Below, piece by piece: positions 52,879 through 62,865 of a DNA stretch of 64,000 nt. The position numbers and the translations under genes were made by a program. Below the pieces are notes generated by a model. That model had not been told where the DNA came from and made no database searches. It saw nothing but the letters and a program-made list of their open reading frames with translations. Position 1 is the stretch's first letter. The number at the start of each line of letters is the position of its first letter. The DNA comes from Gammaproteobacteria bacterium (GTDB taxonomy: Bacteria > Gemmatimonadota > Gemmatimonadetes > Longimicrobiales > Gaopeijiaceae): positions 52,953-116,952 of the forward strand of contig JAPPJO010000038.1 in assembly GCA_028820325.1 (NCBI GenBank), written 5' to 3'.

Positions 52879-55800
52879 ATGATCCCGAACCAGCCTGGCC
52901 TACCTGTCCGCGCCTTTCTGGCCGCCGTAGTGATCTGCGGGTTCCTGAATCCCTCAACGGGCGTGCGCGCCGAGGAGCCGTCTCCGGACGGTTGGACAGA
53001 GGTGGTCCGGCCGGTCGCGGCGAGCGCCCGGGGGGCGACGGCCGCCCGGCCCACGATCACGACTCTCAGCTGGACATGGATTGGACCGGCACAGGAAACT
53101 GCCAGGCTTGATATCGGTTTCTCGGAACCCGTGAACGGCTTCACGATCGAGGACATCCAAATCACATGCCCGCACTCGACTACGACGTGCGTCACGGTGG
53201 CTACCCTGGTCGACGTGGGCACGAATTCCCGGTCCTTTTCCGCCAGACTGGAGATGCCGGAAGACTATGACGGCCTTGTGACCGTCCACATCCCTGCCGA
53301 CAGGGTACACAACAACTCGAACCCGCCGGAGGGGAATCTCCCGTCGACTACGATCGTCGAGCCCGTGGACACGAAGGCCCCTGGTAGGGTCCCCACTGCT
53401 ACGAGGATCAACGGCGACCGAGTCTTCATCGTCTTCGACGAAGACCTTGACAGGCGCTTCGTTCCGGCAGTCAAGGACTTCGCGGTTGGCTTCACCAGGA
53501 GAGGTGCGTTCGACCGCAAAACCGTAGTCGAGGTCGAGATGTCCACGCGCGAAGTGGTCCTGTACCTGGACAGCCCGGTCGAGGCGGGCGACGTGGTTGA
53601 GGTGATCTATTTCGACACCGGCCCGAACGCGATCCGGGACCTGGTCGGCAATCGAGCATCGGGCTTCCAATTGCCGGGGTGTCCTCCATCGAGATTCGAT
53701 GAATGCGTGAGAAACGTCACCGGAAGCACGCCCACCGGGCTTCCCGGCGCGCCCCGCAACCTCACGGCGGTGGCCGACGGCGCCGACGCGATCGACCTGG
53801 ACTGGGATCCGCCGAGCTCGGAGGGCGGCGCCAGGATCACGGGGTACCTCATCGAGTGGTCGGAGGACGGCCGCGACCCCTGGTCGACTCTGGTGCGCAG
53901 TCGGGACACGGCAACCGTCTACCGCGATGAAGACGTCTCGGCGGGCGAGACGCGCCACTACAGGGTGTCGGCGGTCAACTTCAACGGGGAGGGATCCCCC
54001 TCCAACGTCGCCAGCGCCACCACGGAGCATGTCCTGCCGGACGCTCCCGGGCGATTGACGGCGCGGGCCCGCGGGACGTCCGAAATCGTGCTGAACTGGA
54101 GCGTCCCCACCTCCAGTGGCTCGTCCCGGATCACCGGCTACTGGATCCAGGTGTGCTCGAGCACCAGCGCGACAGGTTGCCTACCGGCGTCTCCCTCGGG
54201 CACCGGCGGGTGGATCACACTCGTGGCCGACACCGAATCACGGGCCACCTCATACACCCACCGCGACCTCAGGCCCGGCATAACCCGTCACTACCGCGTC
54301 GCGGCCAGAAATCGGGCGGGTTGGAGCGAGTGGTCGAACATCGCTCAGGCGACCATCGAACCGGTCGTTCCGGGCGCACCCACGGAGCTCACGGTGACCC
54401 CTTCGCCCCTGGCAGGAAGCACCCAGCTCGACCTCACCTGGTTGGCTCCGTTCGACGACGGCGGAAGCGCGATCACCGGCTATCTGATCGAGTGGTCCGC
54501 CACCCGCGTCGGCCCGTGGCTCCCGCTCGTAACCGACACCGAATCACTGGTCAGGTCATACACCGACAGAGGTCTTGGCCCAAACATCACCCGGTTCTAT
54601 CGCGTATCCGCGATCAACAGCAAGGGGCCGGGCCGTCCCTCCAACGTGGCCCAGGGCACCACCAATGCAGGGCCGCCCGGTCCCCCGCAGAACGTGCGCG
54701 CGCGCAGCACCGGGCCGCACAGCATTCTCCTCGCCTGGGACCGGCCCGAAAGCGACCGGGGAGCGCGCGTCACCGGCTATGCCATCCAGAGGATCGGACC
54801 CGACGACAACGACTGGATCACCCACCGTGCCAACACGGGGACGACGGCGACCACATTCACGGACAAGGGACTGGAGCCGGTGACCCGGTACCAGTACCGG
54901 GTGGCGGCCATCAACCGCGTGGGCCCGGGGGAGTTCGCGCCGCTGCCCTCGGAGCTTCCGGCATCGGCCATTACGCACGCCGACCTTGCCGGGGCCCCGA
55001 CCGGGCTGACGGCACGGGCGGTGGGCACGGCCCGCATCGACCTGTCGTGGAACGCGCCCCGCTACACCGGCGGTGTGTCGATCATCGGCTACCGCATCGA
55101 GACCTCCGACGACGGGGGCGCGACCTGGAATCTCCTCCGCCGCAACACCAACTCGACGGCGACGACGTTCTCCGACGTGAATCTCCGGCCCGCCACCACG
55201 CGGCACTACCGGGTGGCGGCGGTCAACCTCGCGGGGCCGGGGTCGTGGTCGAACACGGCGCGGGCGACCACTGACGCGACCCTGCCGTCGGTGCCGCGAC
55301 GTCTCAGCGCCGAGGCGGTCGGCACCTCGCAGATCACCCTCTCCTGGCAGGCGCCCTCGGACGACGGGGGCGCGCGCATCACCGGCTACCGCATCGAGGT
55401 GTCGGCCGACGGAGGCAGGAGCTGGGAGGACCTGGTGGGCAACACGCGCACCACGGCCACCGTCTACACACACAGCGGGCTGGAGCCGGCCTCGACACGC
55501 CACTACCGCGTCTCGGCGGTCAACCGGATCGGTGTGGGCGATGCGTCGCGGGTCGCGGGCTCCACCACCGACGCCACCGTGCCCGACGCGCCCACCGGGC
55601 TGGCTGCCAATGACGTCACGCCCACGCAGATCGACCTGTTCTGGATCGCGCCCGCCTACAACGGCGGCGCGCGCATCACCGGCTACCGCATCGAGGTGTC
55701 GGAGGACGCCGCCGTGTGGGCGGACCTGGTGACCAACACGGAGTCAACGGTCACCGCCTTCTCCCATACCGGCCTGCTGCCAGGGAGCACGCGCCACTAC

Positions 55801-57270
55801 CGCGTCTCGGCGATCAACCGGGCAGGTACCGGCGCGGCGTCGGCGAACGCCTCGGCGGCCACGGACGACCCCGTGCAGCGCGCGGGACGACTCAACACGC
55901 GCGTCCTGCCGCACGTGGCGGCCGCGATGACGTCGAGCACCGTCTCGGCGATCGCAGGCCGCGTCGACGCCGTGGCCAGGGGGATGGGCATGGAGCGGCG
56001 CGTCGAGACGAACGGGCTGTCGTCCATGGCCGCGAGCCTGTCCGCGCCGGGTGGCGGCGGGATCGGGCTCGCACAGGGCGACCAGGCCGGCTTGGCCGCC
56101 CTCTTCGGCGGCACCTCCTTTACGATGCCCTTCCGCGCCTCCGACGCGCAGCCGCAGTCCGCCACGGGTACGCAGCTGGCAAGCTGGGGCGCGGGCGAGT
56201 ACCACTACCTCGGCGAGCCCGGCGCGAGCGGCGTCGACTGGAAGGGCAACATGGTGAGCGCCCACGTCGGCGTGGACCTGCGCGTGGGGCCGGACATCCT
56301 GGCGGGTGTCGCGGGCTCGTATTCCTCGGGCTCCTTCGACTTTACCGACAGGACGGGCGCGCGCCCGGTGACCGGCACCTACGGCACCACGATGGCCAGC
56401 GTGCATCCCTACGTGGCGTGGTTCTCCGACGCGCCCGGCACCTCGGTGTGGGGCTCGGCCGGGTTCGGCCGGGGCGACGTGGAGGTCGATGACGTGCGTG
56501 AAGGACTCCGCACCAGTCCGGCCAGCATGTTGACCGGGGCGGGAGGCACCAGCTACCAACTGCTCACGAGGGGCTCGGGCGGCGTCCGCCTCAAGGCCGA
56601 GGGCTGGGCCGGCCAGGTCATGGTCGACGGCACCGAGCAGATCGAAGAAGTCACGCTGAGCATGCAGCGCGGCAAGCTCGCCCTGGAGCTGACGCAGGCC
56701 TTCCGCGCCAGTGAGGGCCAGGAGATGGCGTTCGTGCTCGAGGGCGGGATGCGCTACGACAACGGCGACGGCGTGAACGGTGCCAGCGCGGAAGTCGGCG
56801 GCGGTCTGCGCTACACCAACTCAGGTTTCGGGCTGACCGCGGAGGGCCGCGGCCGGTTCGTGATCTCGGCGCGCGACGGCTACGAGGAATGGGGCCTGGG
56901 TGGCACGCTGATGTTCGATCCGGCGGCCCGGGGCGAGGGGCTCTCGATCCGGGTGGCGCCGTCGTACGGCGACCAGACGAGCGGGGTGAACCAGCTCTGG
57001 GAGCGCGGGGTGTACGACGCGGTGGGCGGCCACGATCTGGGCATGAGTCCCAACGTGGACGGTGAGGTGGCCTACGGCCTCGCCGACTTCCACGGCACGC
57101 CCTACGGCGGCTTCCACCTGGCCGAGAGCGGCATGCGCGCCTTCTCGAGCGGCGTGCGCTACGACCTGGGCGCGGATGTCGGGCTGCGGCTCGAAGGCAC
57201 GCGGCGCGAGAGCGGGCTCGGCGGAGCGCAGCACACGGTGGGCGTCCGGGGGAGGATCCGGTTCCGGTAG
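52879..57270 (+). CDS. Fibronectin-III autotransporter adhesin
   Basis: A 1463-residue secreted protein with GGAG upstream of ATG 52879. After a signal peptide (about 1-31) come an Ig-like domain (about 58-160), a SwmB-like domain (about 180-280; VFIVFDEDLD, AGDVVEVIYFDTG), seven fibronectin type III repeats (about 288-985), a linker, and a C-terminal autotransporter barrel of about 350 residues (from about 1100). The barrel ends in RFR instead of the usual aromatic residue, so the recognition strand may be atypical. FN3 repeats suggest binding of carbohydrate or host/matrix proteins. It lies between the two modules and is present once in the window. Confidence 0.9.
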   Translation: MIPNQPGLPVRAFLAAVVICGFLNPSTGVRAEEPSPDGWTEVVRPVAASARGATAARPTITTLSWTWIGPAQETARLDIGFSEPVNGFTIEDIQITCPHSTTTCVTVATLVDVGTNSRSFSARLEMPEDYDGLVTVHIPADRVHNNSNPPEGNLPSTTIVEPVDTKAPGRVPTATRINGDRVFIVFDEDLDRRFVPAVKDFAVGFTRRGAFDRKTVVEVEMSTREVVLYLDSPVEAGDVVEVIYFDTGPNAIRDLVGNRASGFQLPGCPPSRFDECVRNVTGSTPTGLPGAPRNLTAVADGADAIDLDWDPPSSEGGARITGYLIEWSEDGRDPWSTLVRSRDTATVYRDEDVSAGETRHYRVSAVNFNGEGSPSNVASATTEHVLPDAPGRLTARARGTSEIVLNWSVPTSSGSSRITGYWIQVCSSTSATGCLPASPSGTGGWITLVADTESRATSYTHRDLRPGITRHYRVAARNRAGWSEWSNIAQATIEPVVPGAPTELTVTPSPLAGSTQLDLTWLAPFDDGGSAITGYLIEWSATRVGPWLPLVTDTESLVRSYTDRGLGPNITRFYRVSAINSKGPGRPSNVAQGTTNAGPPGPPQNVRARSTGPHSILLAWDRPESDRGARVTGYAIQRIGPDDNDWITHRANTGTTATTFTDKGLEPVTRYQYRVAAINRVGPGEFAPLPSELPASAITHADLAGAPTGLTARAVGTARIDLSWNAPRYTGGVSIIGYRIETSDDGGATWNLLRRNTNSTATTFSDVNLRPATTRHYRVAAVNLAGPGSWSNTARATTDATLPSVPRRLSAEAVGTSQITLSWQAPSDDGGARITGYRIEVSADGGRSWEDLVGNTRTTATVYTHSGLEPASTRHYRVSAVNRIGVGDASRVAGSTTDATVPDAPTGLAANDVTPTQIDLFWIAPAYNGGARITGYRIEVSEDAAVWADLVTNTESTVTAFSHTGLLPGSTRHYRVSAINRAGTGAASANASAATDDPVQRAGRLNTRVLPHVAAAMTSSTVSAIAGRVDAVARGMGMERRVETNGLSSMAASLSAPGGGGIGLAQGDQAGLAALFGGTSFTMPFRASDAQPQSATGTQLASWGAGEYHYLGEPGASGVDWKGNMVSAHVGVDLRVGPDILAGVAGSYSSGSFDFTDRTGARPVTGTYGTTMASVHPYVAWFSDAPGTSVWGSAGFGRGDVEVDDVREGLRTSPASMLTGAGGTSYQLLTRGSGGVRLKAEGWAGQVMVDGTEQIEEVTLSMQRGKLALELTQAFRASEGQEMAFVLEGGMRYDNGDGVNGASAEVGGGLRYTNSGFGLTAEGRGRFVISARDGYEEWGLGGTLMFDPAARGEGLSIRVAPSYGDQTSGVNQLWERGVYDAVGGHDLGMSPNVDGEVAYGLADFHGTPYGGFHLAESGMRAFSSGVRYDLGADVGLRLEGTRRESGLGGAQHTVGVRGRIRFR

Positions 57271-57297
57271 GGGGGAGGATGCGCGCTGACCCCCACC

Positions 57298-59721
57298 TCA
57301 TCGGCCGCCGCTCCCCGGCTCGGGCATGCGGTAGCCGACGCGGCGCTCGGTGAGGATGTAGGCGGGGCTGGCCGCGTTGTCGCAGAGCTTGTCGCGGAGC
57401 TTCTTGACGTACGTGCGCACCGGTCCCGGGTTGCTCGCGCCACGCTTGCCCCACACCGTGCGAAGCAGCCGCTCATAGGTCAACACGCGTCCGGCGTTCT
57501 GCGAGAGCACGCGCAGCAGGTCGTACTCGGTGGCGGTCAGTTCGACCTTGCGGCCCGCCAAGGTCACCCGGCGCTGGTCGTAGCGTATACGGAGTTCGCC
57601 GAGTGCGAACGCCTCGGGCCGGGCTCGCCGCCTGAGCGCCGCGCGAATTCGCGCCACGAGCTCGGTCGGCGAGAACGGCTTGACGATGTAGTCGGCCGCC
57701 CCGATTTCGAGCGCCCTCGCGACGGTCTCGTCGTTGCCGTAGCCCGAGATGAAGATCACCGGCAGTTCGACGAGTTCGGGGATCCGCCTCATGAGCTCGA
57801 TGCCGTCCGTGCCCGGAAGGACCAGGTCGAGGAGGACGAGGTCGGGCCGTTCGGCCTCGATCAGGCGCTCCAGCTCCTGCGGATCGCCTGTCGCCAGCGC
57901 GGTCCAGCCCGCCGAGGCGAGCGCGTCGCGAACGAAGCGCAGCATCAGCGGATCATCGTCGAGCACGAGCACGCGCGTGCGTTCGCGGCCGCCGACGGAC
58001 GGCCGGTCCAAACCGCCCGCGTCGGTCGCCGCGGCCTCGGCCGCGGCGGCCGGGAGCGTGAACGTGAAGCGCGCGCCGAGGCCCGGCCCCTCGCTCTCGG
58101 CGCGGATGCGGCCGCCGTGCGCCTCGACGAGCCCCTTCGCGATCGCGAGCCCGAGCCCCGTGTGGCCTCCGGGGCCGGGACGCGCCTTGCGGAACAGGCG
58201 CGGAAGCTGTTCGGGCGGGATGCCGCCGCCCTGGTCGGAGACCGAAATGGCCACGTGGGCACCGTCGCGTACTGCCTCGACCCGGATCGGCGACGAGGAG
58301 GGCGCGTGCCGCGCGGCGTTGGCGAACAGGTTGTTCAGCACCTGTGCAATGCGCTCCCGATCGGCCATCGCGAGCGGCAGGCCCGGCGGGAGCTCGACGA
58401 GCACGGGGTGCCGGATCCCGCCGCTCAGGAACGTGGTCCGCGCCCGATCCACGAGCGCAGCCACGCTCGTGGGCTCGGGCGCCACGGTGAGCGTACCCGC
58501 CTCGATGCTGCCCGCGTCCAGCAGGTTTGCGACCAGGCCCCGCATGTGGCTGGCCTGCGCGTCGATGAGCCGGAAGAACTCAATCATCTCCGCCCGGGAC
58601 GCGCGGCCGGTGGCCTCGAGCACCGTTCCGGCCGAGCCCTTGATCGACGCGAGCGGAGCACGAAGCTCGTGGCTCACCAGCCTCAGGAAACCTGCCCGTT
58701 GCCGCTCGAGCTCCTCGAACGGCGCCAGGTCCTGCATCGTCACGACGACCGAGACGAGCTGTCCCTCGTCCCCGGAACGGATCGGCGTCACGTTGATCAG
58801 CGTCCGCACGCTCCGCCCGTCCGGCACCGACAGCTCGACCTCCTCGGCCCGCAGCGGGGCGGCGCCCTCGAGCAGGCCGACCAACGGAAGATCCGCGAGC
58901 GCAAACTCACGCCCGTCGGACAGGCGGCACGTCATCACTTCCAGGAGCTGCTCGGTCACCGAGCCCGCCGTGCGGATCCCTTCGACGATGCGCAACGCCT
59001 CCCGGTTCACCGACGCCACCCGCGCGCTGCCGGCCTCCAGCACCACCACGCCCACCGGCGACGTCTCGACCAGCGCCTCGAGATCGGCCCGCGCCCGCGC
59101 AACCTCACGGTGCGTCCGCGCGTTCACGATCGCGGCGGCCGCCTGCGAGGCGAACAGCATCAGGATCTCCTCGTCCTCCGGCGTGAACGCCTCGCCGTTC
59201 GCCTTGTCGCCGACGAAAAAGGTGCCGACATGCTCGTCCCGGTGGCGCATCGGAGCGCCCTGCATCGTGCGCGCGGACCACGGGCCCGGAGGAAAGCCGA
59301 GCGACTCGAAGTAGCCCGTGAGGTCCGCCAGCCGGAACGGGTGCCCGATGTCGCGCAGCCGCTCGAAGAGCCGCGGCCCGTCGGGCCACGCCATCAGCGC
59401 CCCTACCTCCTCCTCGGACATGCCCGACGTCACGAAATCCACGAGCCGCCCGTCCGCGTCCACCGTCGTCATAATGCCCTGGGTGGCGCCCGTCAGCGCA
59501 CGGGCACTGTCGACCACCTCCCGGAGCACCGTGTCCAGATCCAGGCTCGAGTTGACGCGCAGCACCGTGCCGCTCAGCCGCGCGAAGCGGTCCCTGAGCG
59601 ACCGGATTTCCCGCCTCAGTTCGCGCACGTCGTTCAATGGTCCTCTATCCGTTTTCGTGGCTGGATCCGCGAATACATCGTATCGACATGAGAATAGCGA
59701 TGGTTTATACGTCTTGTCCAT
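57298..59721 (-). CDS. One-piece GAF-PAS-histidine kinase-receiver-winged-helix regulator, module copy 2
   Basis: An 807-residue paralogue of 42689-44728 with an added PAS domain (about 208-340) between the GAF domain (about 55-205) and HisKA (H351 in SHELRAPL). HATPase, receiver (DDDPLML, LLDLVLPGTDG, VKPFSPTE) and winged-helix domains follow in the same order. ATG 59721 is the start. No membrane helix. The extra sensor domain means the two copies probably respond to different signals while keeping related DNA-binding domains. It ends 27 nt from the convergent autotransporter stop. Confidence 0.88.
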   Translation of the reverse strand: MDKTYKPSLFSCRYDVFADPATKTDRGPLNDVRELRREIRSLRDRFARLSGTVLRVNSSLDLDTVLREVVDSARALTGATQGIMTTVDADGRLVDFVTSGMSEEEVGALMAWPDGPRLFERLRDIGHPFRLADLTGYFESLGFPPGPWSARTMQGAPMRHRDEHVGTFFVGDKANGEAFTPEDEEILMLFASQAAAAIVNARTHREVARARADLEALVETSPVGVVVLEAGSARVASVNREALRIVEGIRTAGSVTEQLLEVMTCRLSDGREFALADLPLVGLLEGAAPLRAEEVELSVPDGRSVRTLINVTPIRSGDEGQLVSVVVTMQDLAPFEELERQRAGFLRLVSHELRAPLASIKGSAGTVLEATGRASRAEMIEFFRLIDAQASHMRGLVANLLDAGSIEAGTLTVAPEPTSVAALVDRARTTFLSGGIRHPVLVELPPGLPLAMADRERIAQVLNNLFANAARHAPSSSPIRVEAVRDGAHVAISVSDQGGGIPPEQLPRLFRKARPGPGGHTGLGLAIAKGLVEAHGGRIRAESEGPGLGARFTFTLPAAAAEAAATDAGGLDRPSVGGRERTRVLVLDDDPLMLRFVRDALASAGWTALATGDPQELERLIEAERPDLVLLDLVLPGTDGIELMRRIPELVELPVIFISGYGNDETVARALEIGAADYIVKPFSPTELVARIRAALRRRARPEAFALGELRIRYDQRRVTLAGRKVELTATEYDLLRVLSQNAGRVLTYERLLRTVWGKRGASNPGPVRTYVKKLRDKLCDNAASPAYILTERRVGYRMPEPGSGGR

Positions 59722-59847
59722 GAAAAACGCGTTAGATTTAACACCGTGCGGGGGGTTGACAATCGATGCAGAGCTGGGGGAGACCCCAGACGGGGAAGAT
59801 CGTCGAGCGAAGGCGCGTTCAGGTGACGCGCGTTTGGGGCGAATGCC

Positions 59848-60999
59848 ATGAACCCACAGGATCTATTCGAGCGCGGCGTGGTGTCGCTACAAGAGGCCGC
59901 GCTCGGCAAAGGGCGCTGGCTGGAGGCGGCGTTGCTGATCAACGAGATCAGCGGCACGAGGGGCAACGCCCTGGCGTTCGCCGACGGCCGCGCCCAGGCT
60001 GACGCGCACTTCTACTTCATGCGGCTGTGCCACGATGGCGAGCGCCGCGAGGACCTCGAGAGGGAATACTTCAGCGAATACTGGGAACGGGATGAGAGCG
60101 TTCCCCGCGTCGGCCATCTGACCAATGGGGCGTTGGTGCCCACCGCCGAGTTGTACACCGACCGGGAGAAGACGACATCGCCGGCGTACACCGAGGCTCG
60201 GCGCAAGACGGGGATGCAGAACGGCCTCAACGTGCGGCTGGATGGGCCGGGGGGATCGAACATCGTGCTGTGTCTCGCGGACTCCCTGGAACCGGGAGGC
60301 TGGAGTTCGACTCAGGTCGCTGCGGTCGGGCGCCTGCTACCGCACGTGCGCCAGTTCGTGCGAGTGCGCCAGACGCTGACCGATGCGGGGGCGGTGGGAC
60401 TCTCGCTCTTCGGGTTACTCGACAAGAGCCGCTGCGGCGTCATCCAACTCGACCGGAACGCACGGATCGTTGCGGCGAACGACCGGGCCTGCAGTCTGCT
60501 GCGACAGGCCGAAGGGCTGTCGGACCGGGACGGGTTCCTGAGTGCCACGACGCCTCGAGACAACGGCGAGTTGCAGCAATTGCTGGCTCAGGCGCTGCCG
60601 CGGCTCGGCGGACCCGGATCGTCCGGCTCCATGATGATCGAGCGCTCGTCATCCCGCACAAACCTGGTGGTGCACGTCACCCCCGTGTCCGTCCACCGGC
60701 GGGACTTGCGCGCGAGACAGGTCGCCACACTCGTCCTGGTTGCCGACCCGGAGAGCCGGCCCAGGATCGATGCCCGCCTCGTGCAGGCGGCGCTCGACCT
60801 GACCCCGGCCGAGAGCAAGCTGGCGGTCATGGTGGCCGCCGGGCAACACGCGCGTGACATCGCCGCGCGCACGGGACGCACCGAACGCACGGTGCGCTGG
60901 CACATAGAGAACATCTTCCGCAAACAGGGCATCTCGGTTCAGGCGGACCTTGTACGGCGCGTATTGTCACTGGAAGGCTTTCCCGACTTCCGCCCCTGA
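59848..60999 (+). CDS. PAS-LuxR transcriptional regulator, module copy 2
   Basis: A 383-residue paralogue of 44961-46112, the same length and clearly similar throughout, with the PAS-like domain and the C-terminal LuxR HTH (ARDIAARTGRTERTVRWHIE). Only 126 nt separate it from the divergent kinase-regulator start; this spacer contains a TTGACA (59757-59762) as a candidate -35 element and a GGGG(T/A)-rich segment. It converges on the TnpB-like gene with 43 nt between stops. Confidence 0.88.
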   Translation: MNPQDLFERGVVSLQEAALGKGRWLEAALLINEISGTRGNALAFADGRAQADAHFYFMRLCHDGERREDLEREYFSEYWERDESVPRVGHLTNGALVPTAELYTDREKTTSPAYTEARRKTGMQNGLNVRLDGPGGSNIVLCLADSLEPGGWSSTQVAAVGRLLPHVRQFVRVRQTLTDAGAVGLSLFGLLDKSRCGVIQLDRNARIVAANDRACSLLRQAEGLSDRDGFLSATTPRDNGELQQLLAQALPRLGGPGSSGSMMIERSSSRTNLVVHVTPVSVHRRDLRARQVATLVLVADPESRPRIDARLVQAALDLTPAESKLAVMVAAGQHARDIAARTGRTERTVRWHIENIFRKQGISVQADLVRRVLSLEGFPDFRP

Positions 61000-61042
61000 C
61001 GCTCCTTCGCATCCCCTGATTCGTTCCGGCCTTCGCAGACGG

Positions 61043-62089
61043 CTACAGGGCTTTCGGCCTTCGCGTCCGCGATTCGCGTTTCAGCGACCGGCTCCCCGGT
61101 CTCGGCGCGCGTTGGGGCTTGCCAGTCCCCGGTTTCGGCGGGCCTCGCCGTACCTTCAGTTGGCGGCCGTGCCACTCCGCCTTGTATTCGAGCTGGCGCA
61201 GCAGTTCGCTGCTCGCGCCCTCTACTTCGATCTCGCGGGCGTCGTGCACGACGCCGGTCGTGGTCTTGTGCTGCAGGTCCTCCTGGTGGTTCCTGACCTT
61301 CCGCGCCTGGTTGCGCATGCGGGCCAGGGCGCGCTTGCGGCCTTCGGACCCGAACGCGCATCGCTCCAGCCGCCGCTCGAGCCTCGCCAGGCGGCGTCTC
61401 GCCTTCCTGAGCACCCTGCTCTCGCGAATCACCTGGACGGCCTCCCCGTCGACCGTCACCCTGATCTCTTTGCCGTTCTGACGGACCGCTGCCTTCTCCG
61501 TGCTCGGTTCGACGGGGGTAAGCGGCGCGCACTCGAACAGGCACGAGAGCATCCACCGGTTGCCCGCATCCAGCCAGGCCCGCCCGGAGAGCAGGCCAAG
61601 GGTCTTGCGTCCGGGAGGCCCCGCGAGCCTGCCCCGCGGGAGGCTCCCGCCCTTCCAGCGCACCGAGCCGAATTTCGGCAGCCACACGCGGTTGCCCTCG
61701 AAACAGATGCCCTGGTTGCTGAAGTAGATGCCGGGCTCTCGTCCGATGCCCTTGATCTGGGGAAACCCCCTGCGCCTGCGCCTTCCCGGCTTGCTGAACC
61801 AGGTGCGGAAGGCGCGGTCGAGATCGCTGGCGACGCGGTAGGTCGCGCTGGCGGGGAATGCCCGGTGCTCCGGCTCCCGCTTCCACTCGCGCGCAAAGGC
61901 GCGCAGCTCGGCCAGCGACAGGCGGCGTCCGGTCTCCCCGTACCTGAGCTGGGAGTTGGCGAGCAGGGCGTTCGCGAGTTCGCGCAGGCCGTTCCTGCAC
62001 CGGAGCAGCGCCGCATCCTGTGCTGGGCTCGGGTAGAGCCTGCAGCGCCAGCCCACGTAACGCCGGGTGGGTGATGCGCCCGCGGTCAT
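61043..62089 (-). CDS. TnpB-derived protein lacking RuvC catalytic residues and zinc finger, copy 2
   Basis: A 348-residue protein, the same length as copy 1, with about four-fifths of residues identical by eye and substitutions mostly conservative. The same catalytic losses occur: V-R-Q-N at the RuvC-I position, Arg at the RuvC-II Glu position, and the zinc finger with RuvC-III deleted. ATG 62089 overlaps the HTH stop (ATGA). Shared loss of the active site in two intact copies, with no frameshift, argues for selection on a non-nuclease role. About 30 nt beyond the stop are also conserved with copy 1. Confidence 0.85.
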   Translation of the reverse strand: MTAGASPTRRYVGWRCRLYPSPAQDAALLRCRNGLRELANALLANSQLRYGETGRRLSLAELRAFAREWKREPEHRAFPASATYRVASDLDRAFRTWFSKPGRRRRRGFPQIKGIGREPGIYFSNQGICFEGNRVWLPKFGSVRWKGGSLPRGRLAGPPGRKTLGLLSGRAWLDAGNRWMLSCLFECAPLTPVEPSTEKAAVRQNGKEIRVTVDGEAVQVIRESRVLRKARRRLARLERRLERCAFGSEGRKRALARMRNQARKVRNHQEDLQHKTTTGVVHDAREIEVEGASSELLRQLEYKAEWHGRQLKVRRGPPKPGTGKPQRAPRPGSRSLKRESRTRRPKAL

Positions 62090-62865
62090 CCGGCCTGCTC
62101 GAAGGACGCCCGCGCCGGAACCGGATCGTTCCTCTTCGACCCGTGGGCGGCTCGGGGCTCCCAGACGGAATCGACCCACTGATTGAATCGCCCGACGACC
62201 CGTTCCGGGTCCTCAGCCGCCGCCGCGAGCGTGCATCCGGCCAGCCGCATGAAGTTGATTTCCAGCGTGCGGCGCCGCAGCCCCACGTGGTCGGCGATCA
62301 CGTCCCAGTCAGCTCCGGCGCGAGCGCGAACGGTCCAGAGGAGGACGGCCCAGTTCATGAACTCCTTAAGACGGCACTGGAGCGGAGCGTCCTCTTTCCA
62401 GTACTTCGATAGCGTGGCCCCGGCCAGGTGGACCTCGCCCGCCAGCCGACCAACTGAGTTCGCAGGGACGAACCGGGTGGCGGCAGCGTCGTCGTGCAGG
62501 CCGCAAACCCGGCTGATCGTCTCCCTGACCGACGGTCTGAGGGACGGGTCGGAAAGCAGCCTCAGGCCGAGGCGGCGCATCGGATCCCAGCTCGGCTTCC
62601 CGAACTCCTCCAGAACTTCCACAAGTCGGCTCTCCGCCTCGTCCGCCCATAGGACCCGCAACCCTGGGGAGCGCAACGGATCCAATCGTCGCAGGCACTC
62701 GACCGAGATCCGCGCCACGACGACGCAGGGCGGATTGAGAGGCCTGGAAGCCGACCGCAGCCACTCGATGTCGGCATCGGAGCAGGTGGCGAGTCCGTAT
62801 ACGACCGGACAGGCGCTGATGGACGGGGCCAGGAGTTCTCTTCTCGAACTCACCCGCTGGATCAA
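62086..62865 (-). CDS. AraC-like double-HTH protein with N-terminal receiver-like region, copy 2
   Basis: A 259-residue protein from TTG 62865. The C-terminal 178 residues match copy 1 (HTH segments GEVHLAGATLSKYWKE and DVIADHVGLRRRTLEINFM). The N-terminal region (about 1-85) has alternating beta/alpha pattern like a degenerate receiver or sensory domain. The frame stays open and protein-like to about 62990. GGGAGG at 62955-62960 lies 5 nt upstream of an in-frame ATC (62949-62947), so the ancestral start may have been there. The stop overlaps the TnpB-like start by 4 nt. Confidence 0.72.
   Translation of the reverse strand: MIQRVSSRRELLAPSISACPVVYGLATCSDADIEWLRSASRPLNPPCVVVARISVECLRRLDPLRSPGLRVLWADEAESRLVEVLEEFGKPSWDPMRRLGLRLLSDPSLRPSVRETISRVCGLHDDAAATRFVPANSVGRLAGEVHLAGATLSKYWKEDAPLQCRLKEFMNWAVLLWTVRARAGADWDVIADHVGLRRRTLEINFMRLAGCTLAAAAEDPERVVGRFNQWVDSVWEPRAAHGSKRNDPVPARASFEQAG

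Noticed and set aside
48196..57270. Diversity-generating retroelement acting on the repeat-rich surface proteins
   Set aside because: No reverse transcriptase gene, template repeat or variable-repeat pair could be seen.
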